61,841 nucleotides of DNA from positions 1 to 61,841 of the forward strand of contig JAFUOP010000011.1 in the NCBI GenBank assembly GCA_017481875.1, read 5' to 3'. Under the pieces are notes generated by a model that had not been told where the DNA came from, searched no databases, and worked only from the letters and a program-made list of their open reading frames with translations. The stretch's first letter is position 1. Each line of letters starts with the position of its first letter. Positions 27,056 to 36,612 of the stretch are shown here, piece by piece. This DNA comes from Bacteroidaceae bacterium. Lineage in GTDB: Bacteria > Bacteroidota > Bacteroidia > Bacteroidales > Bacteroidaceae. Both the position numbers and the translations under genes were made by a program.

Positions 27056-28402
27056 CTAACGTCCTGTATATGTATGAGGAGTAATGCTACGCAACTCCTC
27101 CTTCACACGCTCATCGACATTGAGACTGTCGATAAATTGCAACAAAGTATTCTGATTGATACCCTCGTTTGTGCGTGTAAGAGCTTTCAATGCTTCATAA
27201 GGGTTGGGGTAGGCTTCGCGACGGAGAATTGTTTGTATTCCTTCGGCACAGACACTCCAGCAATTATCCAATTCATTATATATTGCAGCCTCATTAAGCA
27301 ATAGTTTGCGCAAACCAACTAACGAGCTCTTTATTGCAATCATCATATGCCCCATAGGCACACCCACGTTGCGCAACACGGTTGAGTCGGTAAGGTCGCG
27401 CTGCAAACGAGATATTGGGAGTTTCATTGAAAGATGGTCAAGTATCGCATTAGCTATTCCTAAATTTCCCTCGCTATTTTCAAAATCAATAGGATTCACT
27501 TTGTGGGGCATTGCACTTGAGCCCACCTCACCTGCTTTAATCTTTTGCTTAAAGAACTCCATTGATATATACTGCCAGAAATCTTTATCCATATCCATTA
27601 TGATAATGTTTATGCGGCGCATTGCATCGAACAGAGCAGCAAGATTATCATAATTAGATATTTGTGTTGTGTATTGTTCACGTTGCAGACCAAGATTTTC
27701 TGCGACAAATTTATTGGCAAACGCAACCCAATCTATTGAGGGGTATGCCACGCTATGAGCATTAAAGTTGCCGGTTGCTCCACCAAACTTTGCGGAAATA
27801 ACGCAACGCTTAAGCTCGGCAAGCTGCGTCTCCAAACGATACACAAACACCATAATTTCCTTGCCCAAGCGAGTGGGAGAAGCCGGCTGCCCGTGTGTGC
27901 GTGCAAGCATTGGAATTTCCTTCCAAGCCTCGGCATACTCTTTAAGTTGCGCAATAAGCTCTTCTATTGCAGGGTAATACACCTGTGATAGAGCATCTTT
28001 AATGGAGCAAGGTATTGACGTGTTGTTTATATCCTGTGATGTAAGACCAAAATGCACAAACTCTTTATATGCGTCAAGGCCGCCTATCGCATCAAATTTC
28101 TCCTTTATGAAGTACTCAACCGCTTTTACATCGTGATTAGTTGTTCTTTCAATCTCTTTTATGCGGGTGGCATCGGCTGCCGTAAAAGCAGAATATATTT
28201 CACGCAAACGAGGGAAGAGAGCCTTATCAACACCGGTCAACTGCGGAATTGGCAATTCACACAAAGCAATGTAATACTCAATTTCAACAAATACGCGATA
28301 TTTCATCAATGCATATTCTGAAAAATACTCGGCAAGAGCCTCTGTTTTCCCCCTATAACGTCCATCAATAGGTGAAACTGCGGTCAATATACTTAACTCC
28401 AT
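27056..28402 (-). CDS. purB: adenylosuccinate lyase
   Basis: A 448-residue lyase of the fumarase/argininosuccinase superfamily. It releases fumarate from SAICAR and from adenylosuccinate in purine synthesis. The opening MELSILTAVSPIDGRY is nearly that of E. coli PurB; the catalytic flexible-loop signature GSSAMPHKVNPIDFENSEGN contains the active Ser, and TSQDINNTS and RTHGQPASP are conserved contact regions. It heads the operon purB-rluB-asnS-manC. Confidence 0.96.
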   Translation of the reverse strand: MELSILTAVSPIDGRYRGKTEALAEYFSEYALMKYRVFVEIEYYIALCELPIPQLTGVDKALFPRLREIYSAFTAADATRIKEIERTTNHDVKAVEYFIKEKFDAIGGLDAYKEFVHFGLTSQDINNTSIPCSIKDALSQVYYPAIEELIAQLKEYAEAWKEIPMLARTHGQPASPTRLGKEIMVFVYRLETQLAELKRCVISAKFGGATGNFNAHSVAYPSIDWVAFANKFVAENLGLQREQYTTQISNYDNLAALFDAMRRINIIIMDMDKDFWQYISMEFFKQKIKAGEVGSSAMPHKVNPIDFENSEGNLGIANAILDHLSMKLPISRLQRDLTDSTVLRNVGVPMGHMMIAIKSSLVGLRKLLLNEAAIYNELDNCWSVCAEGIQTILRREAYPNPYEALKALTRTNEGINQNTLLQFIDSLNVDERVKEELRSITPHTYTGR

Positions 28403-28514
28403 AATTATGTGTTTATTTTGTTTTTTCTTTTACAATATAACATACAATGTGCTGACACCGGCACAGGTTCCATTCCATGGCAACGCACACAATTGTTGCA
28501 GCGCAAAGTCTTTG

Positions 28515-28522
28515 CAAAAATA
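28515..28522 (-). promoter_or_regulatory. purB operon promoter -7 box
   Basis: Minus-strand TATTTTTG, 113 nt before the purB ATG, with GTG instead of TTG 18 nt upstream. The leader 28403-28514 has no recognisable riboswitch. Confidence 0.5.
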
Positions 28523-28611
28523 GCACTTTTTAAGCATAAACACTCACAGTTACAACAAAGTTTATTAAAATTATTGCTAAAAAGAGAAAGATTATGTAAA
28601 AATGAATATTT

Positions 28612-28649
28612 ATATAAAAAAAACAAACCTGAGCAGACTTGCGCAGGTT
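28612..28649 (-). terminator. terminator after the tRNA-Val pair
   Basis: AACCTG and CAGGTT pair with an inner GCA/TGC stem (28626-28649), followed in the leftward RNA by TGTTTTTTTTATATAA. Confidence 0.82.
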
Positions 28650-28654
28650 CTTTG

Positions 28655-28729
28655 TGGACGTTGACGGATTCGAACCGCCGACCCTCTGCTTGTAAGGCAG
28701 ATGCTCTAAACCAGCTGAGCTAAACGTCC
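28655..28729 (-). tRNA. tRNA-Val (TAC), copy 2
   Basis: A 75-nt tRNA with GGACGTT/AACGTCC acceptor stem, anticodon loop TTACAAG (anticodon TAC) and GGTTCGAATCC T arm. It is identical to the copy at 28746-28820 and lies 16 nt after it. No encoded CCA. Confidence 0.96.
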
Positions 28730-28745
28730 GATAGTTATATTTTTG

Positions 28746-28820
28746 TGGACGTTGACGGATTCGAACCGCCGACCCTCTGCTTGTAAGGCAGATGCTCTAA
28801 ACCAGCTGAGCTAAACGTCC
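28746..28820 (-). tRNA. tRNA-Val (TAC), copy 1
   Basis: First of two identical tandem tRNA-Val genes: acceptor GGACGTT/AACGTCC, anticodon TAC. The promoter at 28848-28878 and the terminator at 28612-28649 make the pair a compact transcription unit. Confidence 0.96.
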
Positions 28821-28847
28821 AATAAAGCGCAATTCCTAATTGCGATG

Positions 28848-28878
28848 CAAAAGTAGCTCTTTTTTTTATAGCCACCAA
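28848..28878 (-). promoter_or_regulatory. tRNA-Val promoter
   Basis: Minus-strand TTG (28876-28878), 20-nt spacer, TACTTTTG (28848-28855), 28 nt before the first tRNA-Val. Confidence 0.82.
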
Positions 28879-28961
28879 ATTTTTCTCCATTTATTTTGCA
28901 AAAAGTTTACGACCGACATTCACAAATGCAGTAGCAAAAGAACCAAAGTACAGAACTGCAC

Positions 28962-28994
28962 AAAAAAAGCGAGCAGGCGCGCCTGCTCGCTTTT
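28962..28994 (-). terminator. ompA terminator
   Basis: A perfect 15-bp palindrome (28965-28979 with 28980-28994) with GC-rich centre GAGCAGGCG-CGCCTGCTC and flanking A/T runs, 19 nt after the ompA stop, followed by a run of U in the leftward RNA. Confidence 0.88.
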
Positions 28995-29012
28995 ATATCA
29001 ATTATCCCAATA

Positions 29013-30155
29013 TTATTCAACAATTGAAACAATTACACGACGGTTCAAACGAGCGGGTTTCTCTGTATCAACACCACCCTTGCCCTCTGCAACAATCTTA
29101 TCTTTGGGAACGCCCAATTCAACAAGCTTGTCAATTACTGCAAGTGCACGAGCCTCAGAAAGCTTGAAGTTGTACTCTGCAGAACCTGTTGCACTGTCTG
29201 CATAACCAACTACAGAGAGTCTTGCATGAGAGTTCTTAACTGCATCGGCCAAAGCCTGCAAGTTAATAATCTCTTTCTTGCTAGAGATCTTAGAAGAGTC
29301 AAATGCAAAGAACACAGACTGAGAAACGCTCAACACCTTACCCTGCTCTGCCTTCAAAGCTTCCTGAGCCTGTATCAAGCTAGCCTTAGCAGCAGCCAAC
29401 TGATTTTTCAAACCTGCATTCTCAGCCTCTTTTGCCTGCAACTGAGCGTTAAGCTCTGCAAGAGCCGCAGCATTCATTGCCATAATAGCATCAACATCAG
29501 CAGCCTGCTCCCAACCTACCTTGTTGAATTTATATGTTACACCTGCAAGAGCCGAGAACATAACATCGTGGCCTGAATCACCGGGGCAGCCATTGAAACC
29601 ATTGCGAAGAACAGTTGCAGCAAGCTCAAAGTTAATTGCCCAGTGTTTAGAAATACGGAAAGTATTCATAATACCGGTATTAAGGCTAAGAGAACCTGCA
29701 AGATCTGAAGAATCGTACTCTTTTCTTGCACCCCAACCAGCACCGATATAAGGTATTACATTCCACACGCGCTCCTCATTGTATCCGCAGATAAGGTTGC
29801 TGAGGTTAAACATTGCATCGAAATGGAAATTCAAGTAGGTCTTATGAGGCGCGTCCTCAAAAGCCTGAATATTAACTCCATTGTAAGCAACTCTCCAACC
29901 AAAACCGGGTGTATGCCATTTTCCGGCATAAACCTGAACTGCAGGAGAAATGTGCTTAAACATACTCTCGCCGTTAGTTTCAACACCGTTGTAAAGGTTT
30001 ACACCACCGTTTACACCCATAAACCAGTTGCTACCAAAGGTATTGGTAATGTACTGGTTCTTCAAAGTAGGAACTACGACCTCGCTAACAGTCTCCTGTG
30101 CAAAAGAAACCATTGCAATACTAGCAATTGCTAGTGAAATCATAAACTTTTTCAT
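29013..30155 (-). CDS. OmpA-family outer membrane protein
   Basis: A 380-residue exported protein with signal peptide MKKFMISLAIASIAMVSFA. Residues of about 25-225 are rich in alternating aromatic strands, consistent with a beta barrel. An Ala/Gln/Lys coiled coil (LNAQLQAKEAENAGLKNQL) follows, then a C-terminal OmpA peptidoglycan-binding domain, FFAFDSSKISSKKE through LSEARALAVIDKLVELGV and LNRRVIVSI. This layout matches the major OmpA-like proteins of Bacteroides and Porphyromonas, which tether the outer membrane to the wall. Monocistronic with a strong terminator and a leader of roughly 140 nt. Confidence 0.9.
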   Translation of the reverse strand: MKKFMISLAIASIAMVSFAQETVSEVVVPTLKNQYITNTFGSNWFMGVNGGVNLYNGVETNGESMFKHISPAVQVYAGKWHTPGFGWRVAYNGVNIQAFEDAPHKTYLNFHFDAMFNLSNLICGYNEERVWNVIPYIGAGWGARKEYDSSDLAGSLSLNTGIMNTFRISKHWAINFELAATVLRNGFNGCPGDSGHDVMFSALAGVTYKFNKVGWEQAADVDAIMAMNAAALAELNAQLQAKEAENAGLKNQLAAAKASLIQAQEALKAEQGKVLSVSQSVFFAFDSSKISSKKEIINLQALADAVKNSHARLSVVGYADSATGSAEYNFKLSEARALAVIDKLVELGVPKDKIVAEGKGGVDTEKPARLNRRVIVSIVE

Positions 30156-30300
30156 ACTTAAACTAATTAAATTCTATAATAAATTATTTCTCGTTCAAAC
30201 TCACTCAATGTAAAAACAATAGTACCGACTAATTGTTTGATTACGCCCACAGGAGCTCCACAATATTAACAAAAACCGATACACGGAGTATTTCACTTTG

Positions 30301-30308
30301 CAAATTTA
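30301..30308 (-). promoter_or_regulatory. possible ompA promoter -7 box
   Basis: Minus-strand TAAATTTG, 146 nt before the ompA ATG. No TTG at the expected distance; the long A/T-rich leader could carry post-transcriptional control but shows no clear fold. Confidence 0.4.
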
Positions 30309-30390
30309 CATATTTTTTACAAAGAGATATTAAACGATTATACAAAAGAATAAAATATTAACGTTTTTTAACCACAAATAACGCGAAAAT

Positions 30391-32253
30391 TTATTTTTTA
30401 GCAAAAAAACGAGCTATTTCACTATCACTAATTGTATATACAATTAACGCGCCATCGGGGGTATGCAATGGCAATTCCGTAGCAAACAGTTCATTAACAA
30501 GAACGCACATTTCTTCGTGTTGCAGCACCTGCCCCACGACTACTGCCATTTGTTTTGCCATTGAAAGAGCCAATTTCTCGTACAGTTTTTCTTTTGCATC
30601 GGTGGGCTGTTCGAGCACAGAACGAACAACCTCGGTGAGCAAGGTTACAGGATTCAAGCCATCGAGACCGGCAGGAACACCCTGCAACGCAAAAGTTCCG
30701 CCACCAAGTGATGAGATGTCAAAACCTAAGTAAGAGAGTTCGTCCATTATTGTTTCAAGAGTAAGACTTTCTGTTACCGACAGCTCTACTCGCTCCGGGA
30801 AAAGCAGCCCTTGTATAGCACCACGTTTATCGTATAATTGCTTGCGGTACTTTTCAAAAAGAACCCTTATATGGGCTCTGCGTTGATGAATCCACATCAA
30901 TCCCGAATCTTTAGCAACCAGAATATACTGCCCTTTATACTGAACAAGCGGCTCCGCAACAAACCCACCTTGGCTATGCAATTCATTCAATGTGTCATTG
31001 CAAGGAGCAACGAACTCTTCAAATTGATTAACCTTTGCCGGTTCTTGTATATCACCCGGATATTTTTCTACACCTTCATAGAGTTTTTCCCAATATGAAT
31101 TATCGGTTTTTCTATACTCGGGAGCAACCTTTTTAAATGGGTTATATGTAGGGTCGTATGTAACTTTGGGTGCAGAAACCGAAGCACGCTCTTCACCTGC
31201 GGAAAAATCCATCGTAGGTATCTCGGGAATATCTTCGGAGCCGAAATCCAAACCGGGAGCAACATTAAACCGGCCAAGAGACTCACGCACGGCTGCGAGT
31301 ATTATTTTCCACAAGCTGGGCTCATCTTCAAATTTAATTTCTGTCTTTGTGGGGTGAATATTTACATCTATGCGAGAAGGTTCTACATTAAGGCACAGAA
31401 AAAACGGCACTTGCTCACCTGCCGGCACTATGTTTACAAAAGCCTCCTGCACGGCCTTTGCAAAATATGAATGGCGCATATAACGGCCATTTACAAAGAA
31501 ATATTGCAGTACTCCCTTTTTACGTGCACTTTCCGGAGCCCCCACAAAACCCTTTATTCTAATGAGCGTACTATCTACCGAAACCTCCACAAGATGTGTA
31601 TTGATTTTCTTGCCAAAGATATTTACAATTCTTTGACGGAATGAAGAGACCGGCAGTTGCAAAATTTCTACACCGTTGTGCATAAGCAGAAATTCCACGT
31701 CGCAATTAATTAATGCTACGCGCTCAAACTCTGCGACAATATTATTTAGTTCCGTTTGGGTGGACTTTAGGAACTTTCTACGGGCCGGAATATTAAAAAA
31801 CAGATTCTTCACCTTGAAGTTACTGCCCACCGGTGCCGCTACAACATCTTGCGACTGCAATTCCGAACCCGAGAAAACGATTTGTGTCCCCAGCTCATCG
31901 TCGGCACGACGGGTTATGAGCTCTACCTGCGCTACCGCAACAATTGAGGCCAGGGCCTCACCACGGAAACCCATTGTATTCAGCGCAAAGAGGTCCTCCG
32001 CTTTTCTTATTTTTGAGGTTGCATGACGTTCAAATGCTAAACGAGCGTCTGTTTCCGACATTCCCACGCCATTATCGATAACCTGAATAAGAGTGCGGCC
32101 TCCGTCGTTCACAAGCACCTGCACTTTGGTGGCCCCCGCATCTATTGCATTCTCCATCAACTCCTTAACCACAGAAGAGGGGCGTTGCACAACCTCTCCC
32201 GCAGCTATTTGATTGGCAACGGAATCGGGTAATAAATGTATAATATCTTGCAT
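30391..32253 (-). CDS. mutL: DNA mismatch repair protein MutL
   Basis: A 620-residue GHKL ATPase that couples MutS mismatch recognition to strand incision. N-terminal motifs are intact: VVKELMENAIDAGA (motif I), DNGVGM (motif II) and TMGFRGEALASI (motif III). The C-terminal dimerisation domain is present, but where nuclease-active MutL proteins have DQHA(x)2E, this protein reads IHQRRAHIRVLFEKY from residue 455, so the metal-binding Asp is His456 and the His of the motif is Arg458. Its nicking activity is therefore in doubt. Last gene of the recQ-mutL run. Confidence 0.93.
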   Translation of the reverse strand: MQDIIHLLPDSVANQIAAGEVVQRPSSVVKELMENAIDAGATKVQVLVNDGGRTLIQVIDNGVGMSETDARLAFERHATSKIRKAEDLFALNTMGFRGEALASIVAVAQVELITRRADDELGTQIVFSGSELQSQDVVAAPVGSNFKVKNLFFNIPARRKFLKSTQTELNNIVAEFERVALINCDVEFLLMHNGVEILQLPVSSFRQRIVNIFGKKINTHLVEVSVDSTLIRIKGFVGAPESARKKGVLQYFFVNGRYMRHSYFAKAVQEAFVNIVPAGEQVPFFLCLNVEPSRIDVNIHPTKTEIKFEDEPSLWKIILAAVRESLGRFNVAPGLDFGSEDIPEIPTMDFSAGEERASVSAPKVTYDPTYNPFKKVAPEYRKTDNSYWEKLYEGVEKYPGDIQEPAKVNQFEEFVAPCNDTLNELHSQGGFVAEPLVQYKGQYILVAKDSGLMWIHQRRAHIRVLFEKYRKQLYDKRGAIQGLLFPERVELSVTESLTLETIMDELSYLGFDISSLGGGTFALQGVPAGLDGLNPVTLLTEVVRSVLEQPTDAKEKLYEKLALSMAKQMAVVVGQVLQHEEMCVLVNELFATELPLHTPDGALIVYTISDSEIARFFAKK

Positions 32254-32275
32254 CGTATATTTCTTAGAAGTTATT

Positions 32276-32572
32276 TCAGAAACTCCAAGAGCCTGTCAAT
32301 AGATAATGTAACACAAAGATTGCTATCAAAAGCATTACAATTATTGTTTGTGTTTTCAGATAGCCTCTATTTTGTTTGCGTCGCCGGAGGTGTGTGGTAG
32401 AATTCACAAAAGCCCCTTGTATGCGCTCTTTATATGAAAGTTCTTCGGGCGGAAGAAGCCCCAAATCGCGTTTTGCATTACTTTCAATTTTTTCAAGCTT
32501 CTCGCGACGTTCATCAACATATATATATTTGTGCTCAAACTTACGGGGAGCACGCATCTTAAAAAAGGCCAT
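32276..32572 (-). CDS. small membrane protein of unknown function
   Basis: A 98-residue protein with a charged N-terminal 70 residues (KYIYVDERREKLEKIESNAKR) and one C-terminal TM (TQTIIVMLLIAIFVLHYLL), so probably tail-anchored. No family is recognised with confidence. It lies 5 nt after the OstA-like gene and 22 nt before mutL, a position that I recall as conserved in Bacteroidales, which supports it as a real gene. Confidence 0.72.
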   Translation of the reverse strand: MAFFKMRAPRKFEHKYIYVDERREKLEKIESNAKRDLGLLPPEELSYKERIQGAFVNSTTHLRRRKQNRGYLKTQTIIVMLLIAIFVLHYLLTGSWSF

Positions 32573-32577
32573 CGCTA

Positions 32578-34224
32578 CTAATCTTTTTTATTAAACCTTT
32601 CGAGCGAAGGCAAAGGTATGCGGTCGTGTTGTATAACTTTCAACAGCATATCCCGGCTCTTGCTTCTTTTGTTAAATATATCCTCTTTACTGAGTGGACG
32701 CACATAGTCGAACCAAACAAAATTATCCAAATGCTTGGCATTGTCGGGAGCTTTGCTCAATGGATAAAAAACGCCCTTGGACTGATTGGGGATAACAATT
32801 TTGTCCATTTGCCCATCTTTCATATATGCCGAAATTTTACCGGCAACTGTCGTATTCATTCCCACGATTGTGCTATCTTCGTCTATGGGAAAATAGATAA
32901 TATTCGCACCACCAATAACATGCATCTCATTTAATGCTCCATCGACGAAATAGAATTTCATCTCCTTGCCATTGATTTGGTTATAATTGACAGAATCCAC
33001 GGCTTCTGCATACAGAGTCTGATTTATAACGTGCACCCAATCGATAGATGTGCTATCCATATACATTTTTATCTCCTCACCAAGCAACTGAATACCCTCA
33101 TTCCAAAGAATAGGATCTTTATACATTGTCATACACGAGTCGGCGGAGTTGAACACTAATGAATCGCAAGAAGCTTGCAAACTTTTGCTGTATGTTCTCA
33201 CTCCATTATATGCCCTTACTTGATGATAGAGCGAGTCGGTATCTACATTTTCGGAAACAGCCCAGATTGTATCGGCATGAATGAATAGCGAATCTTTTTG
33301 TGAGAAATCGACCACCATGGCTCTGCCTGTAACATATGCAGAATCTACGCCTTCGTTTATGTAACAATAGTTGCCACTGAGCATATTGCTATTTTCAGGG
33401 TCGTTGTAAAGGATATCACCAAACAACTCGCTAACACCCCGAGCCACATCATAAAAAATGGAATCGGCAGTTACGTTTTTCACTCCATTCTTTAACATAG
33501 AACGCTTGAGCAAGGTGGCCTGGCGACTTTGTGTATTGTAGCGGCCAAGCTCGGAATATATATAATTTTCTGCACCGTTATATATCTCAGTGGGCCCTAC
33601 GATTGAGGCCTCTTTTGTTGCTGTACTATAGACCAAAGTATCGGAGTGCAGATTAAATTGCGGATTAGTAAGGCTCACCAGGTCTTTGAACACTGCCTCC
33701 TTTGTGTTAATACTGTATTCGCCCCACATAGACTCCAGCGTGCTTTCACCATCGAAGAGCGAGCCGCCATCGAAATAATACCCTAAATTCAATTCACGAT
33801 TAAAGTTAAGGCTATCGGTTTCAAGAACTGTCTCCTTGTCTATAAGACGCACATTGTCACGCACACGGGCAAGGTTCGTATTTCCATCGTAATCGAGATA
33901 ATCGCCATAGAGAAAGAGAGTGTCGCCCTGCTCCATTTTCACATTGCCGAATGCGCGTACCGAGTTTTGCTTTGTATAGAAATAGGCACTATCGCAATAC
34001 ATATACATACTATCGCGACGAAAAGAGACATCGCCGACCAGTATAAAGGCATCGGGCACACGCGCTTTGTCAAACTTTGTAGAGTCGGCGTGCAACATAT
34101 ACACATATTTTGGGTTATTTCTTGCTGTGCTGTCGGCAACCTCACGCGACGAATCATTTTGCGCCCGCAATGCCGGCACAGACAACAGAAAAAGCAATAT
34201 GAATAAATCTATTTTTCTCATCAT
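32578..34224 (-). CDS. OstA-like (LptA/LptD N-terminal type) periplasmic protein
   Basis: A 548-residue exported protein with signal peptide IDLFILLFLLSVPALRA. The first 200 residues have the repeating OstA pattern: ILVGDVSFRRDSMYMYCDSAYFY, then VRAFGNVKMEQGDTLFLYGD, as in LptA-type proteins that carry lipopolysaccharide across the periplasm. The remainder repeats similar strands. A bridge role in LPS export is inferred from the fold and from surA immediately upstream, whose product assists LptD folding in Proteobacteria. Its ATG directly follows the surA stop. Confidence 0.82.
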   Translation of the reverse strand: MMRKIDLFILLFLLSVPALRAQNDSSREVADSTARNNPKYVYMLHADSTKFDKARVPDAFILVGDVSFRRDSMYMYCDSAYFYTKQNSVRAFGNVKMEQGDTLFLYGDYLDYDGNTNLARVRDNVRLIDKETVLETDSLNFNRELNLGYYFDGGSLFDGESTLESMWGEYSINTKEAVFKDLVSLTNPQFNLHSDTLVYSTATKEASIVGPTEIYNGAENYIYSELGRYNTQSRQATLLKRSMLKNGVKNVTADSIFYDVARGVSELFGDILYNDPENSNMLSGNYCYINEGVDSAYVTGRAMVVDFSQKDSLFIHADTIWAVSENVDTDSLYHQVRAYNGVRTYSKSLQASCDSLVFNSADSCMTMYKDPILWNEGIQLLGEEIKMYMDSTSIDWVHVINQTLYAEAVDSVNYNQINGKEMKFYFVDGALNEMHVIGGANIIYFPIDEDSTIVGMNTTVAGKISAYMKDGQMDKIVIPNQSKGVFYPLSKAPDNAKHLDNFVWFDYVRPLSKEDIFNKRSKSRDMLLKVIQHDRIPLPSLERFNKKD

Positions 34225-35595
34225 TTACTTTTTATCGTCATAAAATACCCAACCCTTGAATTTAAAATCCTCTGTTTTTGCGTCGCCATTCAAACGCACG
34301 TAAGTTGTTTTCTGTTTTTCACGTATCCACTCGGCTGTGCGCTCCTCGCTCAACTTGTTTTTATATAAATCTTGCAGAATCTCATAATCATCTTTTATGT
34401 TGGCTTTGTGCGCTTCTATTTTCGCCCTCAGCTTAACGATAGCACATATTGTTTTACCATTATCGAGCAACATTGTGAACGAAGGAGATACCTCGCCCAC
34501 CTTTAAACCATCAACAACACGTGCCACGTCCACAGGCAATTCATGTAGCTGGAAACGAGAAGACCCCGTCTCTTTATTGTACATAATACCGTAATTATTG
34601 TGAGTATCCTTATCGAAAGAACAAGCAAGCACAGCTTCCTCAAATGTTACAGAATCATTTCTTATATCAGTTGCTATGGAGTCGAGCGATGCCAACATTG
34701 TCTTTATATTGGCCGAAGATACCCTCGGCTTGCGCAGTATGTGGCGCACCTTTATGCGGTCGCCTCTTTTATCTACCAACTGTATAATGTGAAAACCATA
34801 CTCGGTTTCTACTATTTTTGAAACCTTGTTAGGGTCGGTAAGATTAAATGCCACGGTAGCAAATTCGGGAACAAACTGGCCACGACCTCTATAATCGAGC
34901 TCACCGCCCAAACGCGCCGAGCCCGGGTCCTCAGAATAGAGCAACGCCATTGTAGAGAAGCTCGTTTCGCCACTCATAATGCGGTCGGAATAGCCACGCA
35001 GTTCTTCTTTCACACGGTCCACCTCTTCCATATCTACCGGCGGTTCCATTGTTATAATTTGAACCTCCACCTGCTGCTGCACAAAGGGTATGCTATCTTC
35101 GGGCAAGGATTCACAGAAACGACGAACAAGTGCCGGGGATACTTTTATATCACCGACTATTCTGTTTTTCATTTCAGACATTGTAAAATAGTTGTTCAAG
35201 TTTTCGTAGAGCATCTCGCGTATTTTGCTTATAGGCATTTTATGATACTCCTCAAGTTTCTCCTTTGAACCGGCTCTTTGAATATAAACATCTATCTGCG
35301 AATCTACTTGACGCAGAAGCTTTGTTTCGGGAATCTCAACACTATCGATAGCTGCCTGGTGCAAAAACAATTGCTGCACGGCCAAGTCCTCACCTACCAC
35401 ACTGTAAGGGTCTCCATCGAATTTACGCCCTTCGAGGGTCCAATACTTTATAGCCTCTTCAATATCGGAGCGCAAAATAGACTTATCACCGACAACCCAC
35501 TCAACACGGTCTATAACATTATCTTGTGCAGCAACCGTGTTCCTTGCCGAGAACAGTACCACGGCACACAACATACATAAAATATATCTGTTCAT
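34225..35595 (-). CDS. surA: periplasmic peptidyl-prolyl isomerase, SurA-like
   Basis: A 456-residue exported chaperone. A signal peptide (YILCMLCAVVLFSARNTVAA) precedes a SurA N-terminal domain, then two parvulin domains: the first around SEDPGSARLGGELDYRGRGQFVPEF with FGFHIIQL-like TEYGFHIIQLVDKRG, the second more diverged. SurA escorts outer-membrane beta barrels to the BAM complex. It is the second of three SurA/PpiC-related genes in a row. Confidence 0.87.
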   Translation of the reverse strand: MNRYILCMLCAVVLFSARNTVAAQDNVIDRVEWVVGDKSILRSDIEEAIKYWTLEGRKFDGDPYSVVGEDLAVQQLFLHQAAIDSVEIPETKLLRQVDSQIDVYIQRAGSKEKLEEYHKMPISKIREMLYENLNNYFTMSEMKNRIVGDIKVSPALVRRFCESLPEDSIPFVQQQVEVQIITMEPPVDMEEVDRVKEELRGYSDRIMSGETSFSTMALLYSEDPGSARLGGELDYRGRGQFVPEFATVAFNLTDPNKVSKIVETEYGFHIIQLVDKRGDRIKVRHILRKPRVSSANIKTMLASLDSIATDIRNDSVTFEEAVLACSFDKDTHNNYGIMYNKETGSSRFQLHELPVDVARVVDGLKVGEVSPSFTMLLDNGKTICAIVKLRAKIEAHKANIKDDYEILQDLYKNKLSEERTAEWIREKQKTTYVRLNGDAKTEDFKFKGWVFYDDKK

Positions 35596-35644
35596 AACTC
35601 TCTTTCATTTATGAAATAATGGCGACAAGGTTGCCGCCACACCT

Positions 35645-36508
35645 TTATTCACTATAATATTTTATATCTCCCCGCTTTACAGCCTCATCGAGAAGAACCC
35701 GTTTTTTATTTTTTATAAAATCGGCCTTTTTCGTGTTTACCAACAACACGCGTATTTCATCACTCACCAGCTCCACGGGCTTCAGTTCTCCGCGGTTTAT
35801 TATGGAATCGGCAGAGACAAAATATACATATTCATTATCGCTAAATTCTACAGCACTGCTATGCAACAAGCGTTGCAATAAATCGGCATCGGTTATAGGC
35901 ATTTTTGCCGCCACATCGGAAATTCTATTCCATGTCTCTGCAAAGTAATCGTACAGCACATTGTTTGTAAAACTGTATTTTTCAAGTTTTTCAAGGTCCT
36001 CTATTGCGCGGCTTTTGTACCACTTGCGCAACGATGACAGCTTTGGAGCATCTTTGCTTACCTTCAAGAAAAGACCTCTCATTATGGGCTCATCTACCTC
36101 AAACATCGGGCTGTTAGCTTCATAAAAAGCCTGAATTTCTTCGGACGAGGTATTGCTGCGCAAGTGCTGTTCAATCAAGCCCTCTTGATATATATTCAGC
36201 ACAAGACTACGCTTGTAGCTCTCCACAAGCTTATTAATTTCTCGCGACGAAGGTACATTACGCAGTGCCACATTATAAAAAACAGCCTCTTCTATCCACC
36301 TGTTTACATACTCTTCGACGTAGCGGGCACTGTCGGCTTGAGGATTGGCTGCGTAGAAACGTTGTACATCTTCAACATACAAGAACTCATTATTCACACT
36401 CACAAGCGGAGTTCTTCCTCTGTGCATAATCTCTTCCTCGCACGACACAAAGATAGCCGTGCAAAGAACTATTAATACCGGAAAGACAACAGTTACAGCT
36501 TGCTTCAT
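35645..36508 (-). CDS. SurA-N-like putative lipoprotein
   Basis: A 287-residue protein whose N terminus (VVFPVLIVLCTAIFVSC) ends in a lipobox Cys near residue 23. The body resembles the SurA N-terminal chaperone helices (VNNEFLYVEDVQRFY, then VNRWIEEAVFYNVALRN) but no complete parvulin catalytic domain is visible. It may be a non-catalytic, membrane-anchored partner of the two flanking isomerases. Spacing is 104 nt from the upstream gene and 49 nt to surA. Confidence 0.72.
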   Translation of the reverse strand: MKQAVTVVFPVLIVLCTAIFVSCEEEIMHRGRTPLVSVNNEFLYVEDVQRFYAANPQADSARYVEEYVNRWIEEAVFYNVALRNVPSSREINKLVESYKRSLVLNIYQEGLIEQHLRSNTSSEEIQAFYEANSPMFEVDEPIMRGLFLKVSKDAPKLSSLRKWYKSRAIEDLEKLEKYSFTNNVLYDYFAETWNRISDVAAKMPITDADLLQRLLHSSAVEFSDNEYVYFVSADSIINRGELKPVELVSDEIRVLLVNTKKADFIKNKKRVLLDEAVKRGDIKYYSE

Positions 36509-36590
36509 TAGTGGTTCTTATGGGTTGCAAACAATATAAAACCCGAATATATTATGGATAAAACGAGTGTTTTGCATATTTGCGATACCA

Positions 36591-36598
36591 CAAATATA
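36591..36598 (-). promoter_or_regulatory. possible internal promoter before the SurA-N-like lipoprotein
   Basis: Minus-strand TATATTTG lies in the only larger gap of the recQ-mutL run, 83 nt before the lipoprotein ATG. No properly spaced TTG is seen. Confidence 0.35.
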
Positions 36599-36612
36599 CA
36601 AAACATTTCTCA

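Noticed and set aside
28403-28514. Purine riboswitch before purB
   Set aside because: No conserved three-way junction sequence or matching loops could be found in the leader.
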